Source of the DNA: Terriglobia bacterium
GTDB taxonomy: Bacteria > Acidobacteriota > Terriglobia > Bryobacterales > Bryobacteraceae
Assembly: GCA_021325175.1 (NCBI GenBank)
Contig: JAJPHS010000142.1
Coordinates: forward strand, 1-35,334
Length of the DNA stretch: 35,334 nt
Direction of reading: 5' to 3'
Position numbers and translations under genes: made by a program. The notes under the pieces are model-generated. The model was not told the DNA's origin, searched no databases, and saw only the letters and a program-made list of their open reading frames with translations. Shown in pieces: positions 1 to 7,159 of this stretch. The stretch's first letter is position 1, and every line of letters begins with the position of its first letter.

Positions 1-405
1 CACCGCTTCAGCTCGGAAGACCGCGTGGAGCGCGCTTCGCTGGACGAGCACGAGATGGAATATCTCTACGACGACGGCGAATTTTTCTATTTCATGAACA
101 CCGAGACGTTCGACCAGATGCATCTGACCAAGGAGATTCTCGGCGACGCCACCAATTTTTTAATTCCGCAGTTGAAGGTGAACGTCGAATTTTACGAAGG
201 CAAGCCGATCAGCGTGGAGCTTCCGCCCTCGGTGGCGCTGACCGTGGTCGAAACCGAGCCGGGATTGAAGGGCGCGACGGTCTCCAACGTGACCAAGCCG
301 GCGAAACTCGAGACCGGTCTTGTGGTGCAGGTGCCGCCGTTTATTAACGAAGGCGAAAGAATTCGCGTATCGACGTCGGAAGCCGCCTATTTAGAGCGCG
401 CATAA
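1..405 (+). CDS. efp: Elongation factor P, 5'-truncated by the window edge
   Basis: The reading frame is open from base 1, so the gene begins upstream of the window; 134 C-terminal residues are visible. EF-P binds stalled ribosomes between the P and E sites and promotes peptide bonds at polyproline stretches. The visible part covers most of the two OB-fold domains. It contains the family phrase near [12 protein letters not shown] and ends with the conserved C-terminal pattern [19 protein letters not shown] followed by the TSEAAYLER tail. The N-terminal KOW-like domain with the modifiable lysine or arginine lies outside the window, so the modification type cannot be judged. The stop codon lies inside the 3' end of the convergent selA gene (15-base overlap), leaving no room for an intergenic terminator. 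Confidence 0.95.
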   Translation, partial: HRFSSEDRVERASLDEHEMEYLYDDGEFFYFMNTETFDQMHLTKEILGDATNFLIPQLKVNVEFYEGKPISVELPPSVALTVVETEPGLKGATVSNVTKPAKLETGLVVQVPPFINEGERIRVSTSEAAYLERA

Positions 406-1701
406 TCGGCGCAGCGCCCGCATCAGAAAATCTTCTTCTTCCGGCGAAACGGTTCGCAGATCGAGCACCAGACGATCGTCTTCGATTCGGCCGATAATCG
501 GCGGCTCGCTCGCGCGCAGCTCTTTTTCGCGGGCGGCCGCATTTCCAGGGACCGCGAGCAGCCACGTAGATATTGACTGCTCCGGAGTGGATCCGCCGCC
601 GGCGACACTGCGGCCTTCGAGAATTTCCAGCGCGGGAATTTTCGCGCGAATGCTTTCGGCGCGTTCGCGAATCTCCTCGGCGGTGGCGCGAATCATGCGC
701 AGCGCGGGAATTTCGCTCCATCGCTCAAAAAGCAAGTGGCGCAGCGTTGCTTCAAGCGCCTGGGTGATCAGCTTATCCAGCCGGAGCGCGCGAAACAGCG
801 GATTCCGCCTGAGCCGCGCCACCAGCTCCGCGTCGCCGGCGATCAAACCGGCTTGCGGGCCGCCCAGAAGCTTGTCACCGCTGAAGGACACAAGATTCAC
901 GCCGGCATCCAGGCTTTCGGAAACGCGCGGCTCGTCGATTCCGAAGGGCCGCAGATCGGCAATGCAGCCGCTGCCTAAATCCTCATAGAGCGGCAGCCCG
1001 CGCTCGCGAGCCAGCGCGGTCAATTCATCCAGGCGCGGCTTCGCGGTGAATCCCTGGATGCGAAAATTACTCGGATGAACCCGCATGATGAGGCTGGTGC
1101 GCGGGCTGATGGCGGCGCGGTAATCGTCGATATGGGTGCGATTGGTCGTGCCCACTTCGCGCAGCTCCGCGCCGGAGGCGGCCATGATATCGGGGATGCG
1201 GAAGCCGTCGCCGATCTCGATCAGCTCGCCGCGGGAAACGATGGCCTCGCCGCCGCGCGCCAGCTCGTTCAATACCAGAAGCACCGCCGCCGCGTTGTTA
1301 TTCACCGCGATTGCGGGCTTACCGGTGAGCCGTTCGATAAGCGGCGCGATATGCGAGTCGCGCTTGCCGCGCCTTCCGGCCGCGAGGTCGTATTCCAGAT
1401 TCGAATAGCCTTCAAGCGGAGTGAACGGAACGGCCGGCGCGCGGCCGAGGTTGGTGTGCAGAATCACGCCGGTGGCGTTGATGACTCGTTTGAGCGAGGG
1501 GCGCGCGAGCAACGCGATCGATTCGCGGACGCGAAGGGCGGCTTGCGTCGCGTCCAGTTCCTGCCCGGCGCGCAACTCGGCGCGCATCCGCGCCAGAACG
1601 CGGCGCGCTTCCGAGACGATCAACGCTCGCGGCGCATCCACATCCGACAAACTCGCGGCGAGTTCATCGACCGAGGGCAAATTCCGGACTCCGGCCTGCA
1701 T
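391..1701 (-). CDS. selA: L-seryl-tRNA(Sec) selenium transferase
   Basis: This PLP enzyme converts seryl-tRNA(Sec) to selenocysteyl-tRNA(Sec) using selenophosphate. The 436-residue product is close to the usual length (about 460). Visible family marks are the [16 protein letters not shown] block near residue 75, the [10 protein letters not shown] block, the [11 protein letters not shown] stretch, and [13 protein letters not shown] near residue 275, whose lysine is the expected PLP-binding residue. The start is an ATG 41 bp downstream of xerC on the same strand, so it may be the last gene of the trmFO-xerC transcript. It overlaps efp tail to tail. SelB, SelD and tRNA(Sec) were not seen in the window and must be elsewhere if the pathway is complete. 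The call is by motif and length. Confidence 0.95.
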   Translation of the reverse strand: MQAGVRNLPSVDELAASLSDVDAPRALIVSEARRVLARMRAELRAGQELDATQAALRVRESIALLARPSLKRVINATGVILHTNLGRAPAVPFTPLEGYSNLEYDLAAGRRGKRDSHIAPLIERLTGKPAIAVNNNAAAVLLVLNELARGGEAIVSRGELIEIGDGFRIPDIMAASGAELREVGTTNRTHIDDYRAAISPRTSLIMRVHPSNFRIQGFTAKPRLDELTALARERGLPLYEDLGSGCIADLRPFGIDEPRVSESLDAGVNLVSFSGDKLLGGPQAGLIAGDAELVARLRRNPLFRALRLDKLITQALEATLRHLLFERWSEIPALRMIRATAEEIRERAESIRAKIPALEILEGRSVAGGGSTPEQSISTWLLAVPGNAAAREKELRASEPPIIGRIEDDRLVLDLRTVSPEEEDFLMRALRRLCAL

Positions 1702-1742
1702 TCAGCTTTCATGATAGGGGACCAGAGGCTAGATGCGAAACG

Positions 1743-2642
1743 CTATTTCGCCTTCGGGTGGGCGCGATCGTAAACGGCCAGCAGATCCGCCAGGGACACC
1801 TGCGTATATTTTTGGGTTGTCGCCAGCCGCGCATGGCCCAGCAACTCCTGGATCGCGCGCAGATCGGCTCCATCGGCCAGCAAATGCGTGGCGAACGCGT
1901 GCCGCAAGCTGTGCGGATGCAGCGACGAATCGCCCGACAAAATTCGCGCGTACAGTTTCACGATGCCGCGCGCTCCGCGATCGCTCAGCCGCGCGCCGCG
2001 ATGATTGACCAGCAGCGCCCGCTCACCGGTCTTGCTTTCGCGCTTCGGCAAATATTTTTCCAGCGCCGCGGCCGCCTTCGAGCCATACGGCACCTGGCGC
2101 TCCTTGCGGCCCTTGCCGCGCACGCGAATCCATCGCTCGGAAAAATCGAAGTCTTCCAGATTTAATCCGGCCAATTCACTCACTCGCAGCCCGCAGCCAT
2201 AGAGCAGCTCGAACAGCAGCAAATCGCGCTCGGGATGCGGCCTTTCCAGGCGATTGGCGGCGATCGCATCCAGCAGCGAATTGGTTTGCTCCGCCGTCGG
2301 CACCAGTGGGATACGTTTCGGAGCTTTGGGCGTCCGCACCAGCCTGGCGGCGTTGGCGCGAATGGTCCCCTCGCGCAGCAGGAACGAGAAAAAAGAACGG
2401 ACCGCGGCGAGCTTTCGGCGGATCGTGACCACTGTAAGCCGCCGATCGTAGAGCGACGCGAGCCACTCCCGCAGGGCCAGCGCATCGATCCGATCGAGTT
2501 TCGCGGGCTCCGCCTCCGGCGGCGAAAAATATTCGATGAAATCCTCCAAGTCGGTCCGGTAATTGCGCAGCGTGTGCGGCGAAGCGTTTTCGCGCGCCAG
2601 CGACGCGAGATAGCGATCCGCGGCGGCCTTCAGCTCAGACAT
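1743..2642 (-). CDS. xerC: Tyrosine recombinase XerC/XerD
   Basis: A 299-residue site-specific tyrosine recombinase, the usual size for Xer proteins that resolve chromosome dimers at dif. The N-terminal SAM-like core-binding domain (SPHTLRNYRTDLEDF) is followed by the catalytic domain. The catalytic set is complete: Arg in GCGLRVSEL, Lys in VRGKGRKERQVP, HSLRHAF (H-x-x-R), LGHARLATTQKYT (His and the nucleophilic Tyr). The frame stays open far upstream, but the ATG at 2642 gives the family N-terminus and overlaps the end of trmFO by 8 bases, suggesting coupled translation. The trmFO-xerC pairing is the same as gid-codV in Bacillus, supporting a housekeeping Xer rather than a phage integrase. 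Whether it is C-type or D-type cannot be decided here. Confidence 0.93.
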   Translation of the reverse strand: MSELKAAADRYLASLARENASPHTLRNYRTDLEDFIEYFSPPEAEPAKLDRIDALALREWLASLYDRRLTVVTIRRKLAAVRSFFSFLLREGTIRANAARLVRTPKAPKRIPLVPTAEQTNSLLDAIAANRLERPHPERDLLLFELLYGCGLRVSELAGLNLEDFDFSERWIRVRGKGRKERQVPYGSKAAAALEKYLPKRESKTGERALLVNHRGARLSDRGARGIVKLYARILSGDSSLHPHSLRHAFATHLLADGADLRAIQELLGHARLATTQKYTQVSLADLLAVYDRAHPKAK

Positions 2643-3942
2643 GCGCGCACAAGAATGCATCGAGCGCCGCCACGGCACGCCGGCATACTTCGGCGTGGCG
2701 CTGCTTCTTATCGCGCGGCGGATTTTCGAGTTTCGGCAGCAGATCGAAGGTGATGTTAGCAGGTTGATAATCGCGCGCGTCGGCCGAAGAAACGTAGGCG
2801 CAGAGCGAACCGATCGCGGTTTCGCGCGGGAAAGCACGCGGAGGATCTTCCATCGCCGCGCGGCCCGCGGCCAGCCCTGTGGCGATCGATTCCACATAGC
2901 CTTCGACGCCGGAAATCTGCCCGGCGAAAAAAATATTCGGCGCGGTCCGCAACTGAAGCGCCGGCGTGAGCAGCGCGGGCGCATTGATATACGTGTTGCG
3001 ATGCACCTGGCCGTAGCGCAGAAATTCGGCGCGCTCCAAACCCGGGATCATCCGCAGCACGCGAGCCTGCTCGCCGAAGCGCATGTGATTCTGAAACCCG
3101 ACCAGGTTATAACTGCCCGCGCGTGCGTTTTCGGCGCGAAGCTGCACCACCGCGTAGGGGCGCCTGCCGGTGTGCGGATCGATCAGACCCATCGGCTTCA
3201 TGGGACCAAAGCGCAGAGTATCGCGGCCCCGCCGTGCGAGCTCTTCAATCGGCAGGCACGCTTCGAAGTACTGGCACTGATCCTGCTCGATATGCGCGGG
3301 AACGCTTTGCGCGGCAAGCAGGGCATCGACGAACGCATCGTATTGCGGCTTGTCGAGCGGGCAATTCAAATAATCGTCGCTTCCATCGAGCGATTTTCCG
3401 TAGCGCGAGGCGCGAAATGCAATCGAAGTATCGATGGTTTCGGCGTCCACAATGGGGCTGATGCTGTCGTAAAAAAACAGCCGCTCGCTGCCCGTCACGC
3501 GGGCAATCTCGGCGGCCAGCGCATCCGACGTCAGCGGCCCGCTCGCGATAATCCAGGCGCGCTCCAGATCCAGCGAGGTCACTTCCTCGCGGCGAATTTC
3601 AATCCGGCGCTCCGATTCGATTGCGCGGGTGATTTCAGCCGCGAACAGCTCCCGATCGACCGTGAGAGCATGACCGGCGGGCACGCGAGTCCGCGCGGCG
3701 ATGCTCATCAGCAGCGATCCCAGCCGCCGCAGCTCTTCTTTCAGCAGCCACGGCGCTGAATTTTCCTGCTCGGTTTTAAGCGAATTGCTGCAAACCAGCT
3801 CCGCGAGCGCGGCGGTTTTATGCGCCGGCGTCCGCCGCTGTGGACGCATCTCATAAAGGATCGCGCGTCCACCGGCGCGCGCGATTTGCCACGCCGCCTC
3901 GCATCCGGCGAGTCCGCCGCCGATGATATGAATCTCGCGCAT
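2635..3942 (-). CDS. trmFO: Methylenetetrahydrofolate--tRNA-(uracil-5-)-methyltransferase
   Basis: TrmFO is an FAD-dependent enzyme that makes 5-methyluridine at position 54 of tRNA, taking the carbon from methylenetetrahydrofolate. The 435-residue protein opens with the Rossmann dinucleotide motif IHIIGGGLAGCEAAWQIA. It carries the family blocks TAALAELVCSNSLKTEQ, CPLDKPQYDAF, FEACLPIEELARRG, RFGPMKPMGLIDP and a C-terminal FAGQISGVEGYVESIATG. An ATG at 3942 preceded by a GGAAGAGG ribosome site was chosen; the frame extends 38 codons further without family similarity. It overlaps xerC by 8 bases and follows the mutase gene by 38 bp. Folate-dependent TrmFO, rather than SAM-dependent TrmA, is common in Firmicutes and acidobacteria. 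Confidence 0.95.
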   Translation of the reverse strand: MREIHIIGGGLAGCEAAWQIARAGGRAILYEMRPQRRTPAHKTAALAELVCSNSLKTEQENSAPWLLKEELRRLGSLLMSIAARTRVPAGHALTVDRELFAAEITRAIESERRIEIRREEVTSLDLERAWIIASGPLTSDALAAEIARVTGSERLFFYDSISPIVDAETIDTSIAFRASRYGKSLDGSDDYLNCPLDKPQYDAFVDALLAAQSVPAHIEQDQCQYFEACLPIEELARRGRDTLRFGPMKPMGLIDPHTGRRPYAVVQLRAENARAGSYNLVGFQNHMRFGEQARVLRMIPGLERAEFLRYGQVHRNTYINAPALLTPALQLRTAPNIFFAGQISGVEGYVESIATGLAAGRAAMEDPPRAFPRETAIGSLCAYVSSADARDYQPANITFDLLPKLENPPRDKKQRHAEVCRRAVAALDAFLCAHV

Positions 3943-3980
3943 GTCGCCTCTTCCCGCCCGCGGCAAACTTCGGCAAAAAC

Positions 3981-5477
3981 TTACGTCTCCCGGTATTCTC
4001 CAAACACTCTTCTCAGCCGATCCGAAATCTCTCCGACCGTTGCCATCGCCTCGCAAGCGGCCAAAATTCGCGGCATCAGATTCTCCGTCCCCCGCGCGGC
4101 GCGCTCCAACTCATCGAGCTTCGCGTTCACCCCGGCTCCGCGCGAGGCTCGCAGCTCGCGCAGCCGTTCGATTTGCAAGCGCTCCAACTCGGGATCGACC
4201 CGGAAGGTCGCAGGCGGGTGTTCCTCCCCGAGTCGGAATTTATTCACGCCGACGACGATCTTTTCGCCGCGCTCGATGGCCTGCTGATCCAGGTAGGCCG
4301 CGTTCTGAATCTCGGATTGAATATAGCCCTGCTCGATCGCGGCCAGCGTTCCGCCCAGGGCATCGATACGGGCGATGTAATCGGAGGCGCCGCGTTCGAT
4401 CTCATCGGTCATCTGCTCGATCGCGAAACTTCCTCCCACCGGATCGGCGACTTTGGTCACGCCGGTCTCATACGCGAGGATCTGCTGCGTGCGTAGCGCC
4501 AGCCGCGCCGACTCCTCGGTTGGCAGCGCCAGCGCCTCATCGCGCGAATTGGTGTGCAGCGACTGGGTCCCGCCCAGCACCGCCGCCATCGCCTGTAGCG
4601 CCACGCGAATCACGTTCACATCGGGCTGCTGCGCGGTCAGAGTCGAGCCGGCGGTCTGGGTGTGGAAGCGCAGCATCATCGATTTCGGATTTTGCGCGCC
4701 AAAGCGCTCCTTCATGATCTTCGCCCACAGCCGCCGCGCGGCGCGATATTTCGCGATCTCCTCCAAAAAATTATTGTGCGCGTTAAAAAAGAACGACAAG
4801 CGCGGCGCGAACGCGTCCACGTCCAGGCCGGCGTCGATCGCCGCGCGCACATAGGCGATCGCATCGGCCAAGGTGAACGCGACCTCCTGCGTCGCCGTCG
4901 AGCCCGCCTCGCGGATGTGATATCCACTGATCGAAATCGTGTTCCACTCCGGCAGCTCGCGCCCGGCCCAGGCGAACAGATCGGTGATGATTCGCATGGC
5001 GGGCCGCGGAGGATAAATATAAGTCCCGCGCGCGATATATTCCTTTAAAATGTCGTTCTGCACGGTTCCGGAAAGCTTGCGCGTATCGGCGCCCTGCCGC
5101 CGGGCAACAAGAACATAAAGCGAAAGCAAAATTGCCGCCGTCGAATTGATGGTCATCGACGTGCTGACTTTATCCAGGCGGATCCCGTCAAAGAGTCGCT
5201 CCATATCGGCGAGCGAGCAGATGGCCACGCCGACCCGGCCCACTTCGCCCTTTGCGAGCGGATGGTCGGAGTCCATTCCCATCTGCGTCGGCAAGTCGAA
5301 AGCCACTGATAATCCCGTCGTGCCTTGCGAAAGCAGATAGCGATAGCGGCGATTGCTTTCCTCGGCGGTGCCGAATCCGGCGTACTGGCGCATGGTCCAG
5401 GGACGGGCGCGGTACATATCCGGATAAATTCCACGGGTAAAGGGATATTGGCCGGGACGTTCGTTCATTTTTGTCAT
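3981..5477 (-). CDS. Methylmalonyl-CoA mutase, large (catalytic) chain without B12 domain
   Basis: A 498-residue acyl-CoA mutase TIM-barrel subunit interconverting (R)-methylmalonyl-CoA and succinyl-CoA by a radical mechanism. The residues that discriminate subfamilies can be read. [11 protein letters not shown] has Tyr at the Tyr89 position (Propionibacterium numbering), where isobutyryl-CoA mutase has Phe and hydroxyisobutyryl-CoA mutase has Ile. [18 protein letters not shown] keeps Thr195, Gln197 and Arg207. SISGYH keeps His244. This favours methylmalonyl-CoA as substrate. The protein ends without the C-terminal cobalamin-binding domain, so a separate small subunit is expected elsewhere. 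The ATG at 5477 was chosen because it forms an ATGA overlap with the upstream membrane-protein gene; a GTG at 5504 is an alternative. trmFO follows after 38 bp. Confidence 0.9.
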   Translation of the reverse strand: MTKMNERPGQYPFTRGIYPDMYRARPWTMRQYAGFGTAEESNRRYRYLLSQGTTGLSVAFDLPTQMGMDSDHPLAKGEVGRVGVAICSLADMERLFDGIRLDKVSTSMTINSTAAILLSLYVLVARRQGADTRKLSGTVQNDILKEYIARGTYIYPPRPAMRIITDLFAWAGRELPEWNTISISGYHIREAGSTATQEVAFTLADAIAYVRAAIDAGLDVDAFAPRLSFFFNAHNNFLEEIAKYRAARRLWAKIMKERFGAQNPKSMMLRFHTQTAGSTLTAQQPDVNVIRVALQAMAAVLGGTQSLHTNSRDEALALPTEESARLALRTQQILAYETGVTKVADPVGGSFAIEQMTDEIERGASDYIARIDALGGTLAAIEQGYIQSEIQNAAYLDQQAIERGEKIVVGVNKFRLGEEHPPATFRVDPELERLQIERLRELRASRGAGVNAKLDELERAARGTENLMPRILAACEAMATVGEISDRLRRVFGEYRET

Positions 5478-5737
5478 GAGCGGGAAATTTTGCGCGCGCG
5501 CCACAAGGAAGTAATTCCGAAATAAAGCATGATCACGGCAAAGATGGCGGAGAGCACGATTCGAAAAAGGCTCTCGCTGTCGGACCGGTAGGTGCGGATG
5601 TTATGAACGATCGACGGAACAGGACTCGCCGCCAGCACCAGAAAAACGAAGCCGATCATCTGGTTCCACAGCGCGTGCAAAGGCCGGATCACGCCGGGCA
5701 GCACGTGAGCTAAAAATCGCTGGATGAGCCGCCCCAT
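5474..5737 (-). CDS. Small two-helix membrane protein, unknown function
   Basis: About 87 residues with two predicted membrane helices (around [15 protein letters not shown] and [20 protein letters not shown]) and a basic C-terminus (WRARKISRS). I do not recognise a named family. Its TGA overlaps the ATG of the methylmalonyl-CoA mutase gene (ATGA), so the two are probably translated together and this may be the first gene of the mutase-trmFO-xerC-selA series. In-frame ATGs occur at 5773, 5752 and 5737. The last was chosen because a partial ribosome site (GGATGAG) lies about 10 bases before it, but the start is uncertain. Confidence 0.6.
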   Translation of the reverse strand: MGRLIQRFLAHVLPGVIRPLHALWNQMIGFVFLVLAASPVPSIVHNIRTYRSDSESLFRIVLSAIFAVIMLYFGITSLWRARKISRS

Positions 5738-5963
5738 CGGTTGTATACTCATCCTAACAAACCCGGAAAACATCGCTGATCAGAAACGTGACGGCGCCGA
5801 TAAGAAGAGTACGGGTGTGGCGGGAACCGAAATGCCGGCGGCAACATCAGATGTTATGCTGAAGGTGGTTCGCGGTGGGCGGCGGCAGGTTCGCGAACTG
5901 GTTTGGACAGGCCGTTGCAAGGAGGTTTCGGAGAGTCGCCCCCAGCGGAGAAAGAGGAATCAC
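5738..5963. promoter_or_regulatory. Divergent intergenic region with a dyad and an orphan Shine-Dalgarno-like site
   Basis: This 226-bp stretch separates the minus-strand mutase operon from the plus-strand gene at 5964. A perfect 6+1+6 dyad, AACATCAGATGTT, lies at 5843-5855 and could be an operator. A perfect AAGGAGG at 5919-5925 is followed by no ATG, GTG or TTG at a suitable distance. The plus frame is open through much of the region, but its translation is basic and low in complexity and I do not think it is protein. A structured leader is possible; no known riboswitch was recognised. Confidence 0.35.
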
Positions 5964-6275
5964 TTGGAAGATCGATTAAAGGAGCTCATGCAGGAACTCG
6001 GCAACGCCATCAATGAATCGCTCTCCGATTCCGATCGGATTGCCGCAGCAATCGGCGAAATTAAACGCGCGGGTTACGATGTGTTCCTGGTTCTCGAAGC
6101 CACAATTGGTTTCAATAAACGCGAAGATGCCGAGGAAACCGAGGAAGGCGACACCATCCAGCTCAACTCGCCGCCGGAAAACAGCCGGCGCAAGGTGGGC
6201 AAAATCAAACTGACATCGCAGGATCAGAAGTTTTTGCGCGCGCTCAAAATCGCGATCGACGAAGAAGGCCGATAA
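5964..6275 (+). CDS. Conserved-looking small acidic protein, unknown function
   Basis: About 103 residues, beginning with a helical segment (EDRLKELMQELGNAINESL), then SDSDRIAAAIGEIKRAGYDVFLVLEATIGFN, an acidic run (EDAEETEEGD) and a C-terminal basic/helical part ending LKIAIDEEGR. No signal peptide or membrane helix is seen. The chosen start is a TTG at 5964 preceded by AAAGAGG at 5951-5957; upstream codons in the same frame look non-coding. The next gene starts 6 bp after the stop, so both probably share a transcript. I do not recognise a functional domain. Confidence 0.6.
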   Translation: MEDRLKELMQELGNAINESLSDSDRIAAAIGEIKRAGYDVFLVLEATIGFNKREDAEETEEGDTIQLNSPPENSRRKVGKIKLTSQDQKFLRALKIAIDEEGR

Positions 6276-6281
6276 CACCGC

Positions 6282-7046
6282 TTGTTGCTGTGTACCGTGC
6301 GCCGCTGCGGCGCGCCGCTCCAACAACGGGAGCACACACTTATTTGCCCTCGCGGGCACTGCTTTGATATCGCGCGCAGCGGCTACGTAAATCTGCTACA
6401 ACCTCAGGATCGCCGCTCGCGCAATCCGGGAGATTCGCCGGAGGTGGTCGCCGCGCGGCGCAGGCTGCACGACCTGGGCGTGACGCGGCCGCTGGTTGAG
6501 GCGATTGCGGGAATCGCCCGTTGCTCTCACCAGGTGCTCGATGCCGGATGCGGCGACGGTTTCTATCTCGGAACGCTGGCGAGCGAAATCGGCTTCCGAG
6601 GCTACGGGATCGATATTTCCACCCGCGCCGCCGATCTCGCCGCGCGCCGCTATCCCCAGTGCGAGTGGATCGTGGCCAACGCCGACCGGTTCATTCCCTA
6701 CCCCGATGGCTCCTTCGATCTGGTTTGGTCGATTCACGCCCGGATGAACGCCGGCGAATTCCGGCGCGTTCTGGTTCCCGGCGGCCGTCTGCTGATTGCT
6801 CTTCCGGCTCCCGGCGACCTGATCGAGCTGCGCGGCGCCGGGCGCGATCGCGCCGCGCGCACCATCGAAGAATTTGCGGCTTTCCGTCTCATTGACCGGC
6901 AGCGCGTCACTCACGTGGCGGATCTTTCACCGTCTGCGGTGCGCGACGTTTTGCGGTCGATCTATCGTCCGTTCCGGTCCAAGCCGGTGGAAGCGATGCG
7001 GGTGACGTTCAGTTCCGATGTGCTGCTTCTCGAGCCGGCGGTATGA
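6282..7046 (+). CDS. RlmA-like 23S rRNA (guanine-N1)-methyltransferase
   Basis: A 254-residue SAM-dependent methyltransferase of the RlmA/TlrB type, which methylates N1 of a guanosine in helix 35 of 23S rRNA. The N-terminus resembles the RlmA zinc ribbon (Cys4, Cys9, then CPRGH with Cys22 and His26) followed by FDIARSGYVNLLQPQDRRSRNPGDS, a very characteristic block. The SAM motif LDAGCGDGFYLGTL is near residue 87. The first cysteine pair is spaced C-x4-C rather than the usual C-x2-C, so zinc binding should be treated as probable only. The start is a TTG 6 bp after the preceding stop, with GAAGAAGG upstream. Whether it acts at the RlmA(I) or RlmA(II) position cannot be read. Confidence 0.82.
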   Translation: MLLCTVRRCGAPLQQREHTLICPRGHCFDIARSGYVNLLQPQDRRSRNPGDSPEVVAARRRLHDLGVTRPLVEAIAGIARCSHQVLDAGCGDGFYLGTLASEIGFRGYGIDISTRAADLAARRYPQCEWIVANADRFIPYPDGSFDLVWSIHARMNAGEFRRVLVPGGRLLIALPAPGDLIELRGAGRDRAARTIEEFAAFRLIDRQRVTHVADLSPSAVRDVLRSIYRPFRSKPVEAMRVTFSSDVLLLEPAV

Positions 7047-7159
7047 AACGTTTTCTTAAATTACGTAAATGTTTCCGGTAATCCTTGTAATCCATAACGT
7101 AAGTTGAAGAAAGGCCGAGTGGCCTGTGGCTTGCTTGATTTCACGGCTAAGGCCAGCAA

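Noticed and set aside
1743-2642. Tyrosine recombinase as sign of an integrated element
   Set aside because: It is Xer-sized, is coupled to trmFO as in housekeeping loci, and has no tRNA, att repeat or phage genes nearby.
2643-2984. N-terminal extension of the recombinase frame up to 2984
   Set aside because: The extra residues are the antisense-phase reading of trmFO and do not fit Xer proteins; the ATG at 2642 gives the normal N-terminus.
2641-3759. A 372-codon plus-strand frame opposite trmFO, and similar long antisense frames at 7823-8914, 11509-12435 and 28201-29298
   Set aside because: All are shadows of well-recognised genes with biased Arg/Ala/Gln composition and no motifs.
5240-5300. 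Met in the GMDSD stretch of the acyl-CoA mutase, first thought to be the substrate-specific Tyr89 position
   Set aside because: Counting from His244 and Arg207 in the family alignment places Tyr89 in RQYAGF, where Tyr is conserved; the GMDSD position is about 36 residues later and is not the specificity residue.
5724-5963. Longer 183-residue form of the small acidic protein
   Set aside because: The additional N-terminal part is basic and low in complexity; the TTG at 5964 has a good ribosome site and begins the ordered helical protein.
7112-7125. AGGCC-GAGT-GGCCT hairpin between the RlmA-like gene and the trehalose-synthase fusion as a terminator
   Set aside because: The stem is only 5 bp, has no T-run and is 65 bases from the stop; too weak to call.
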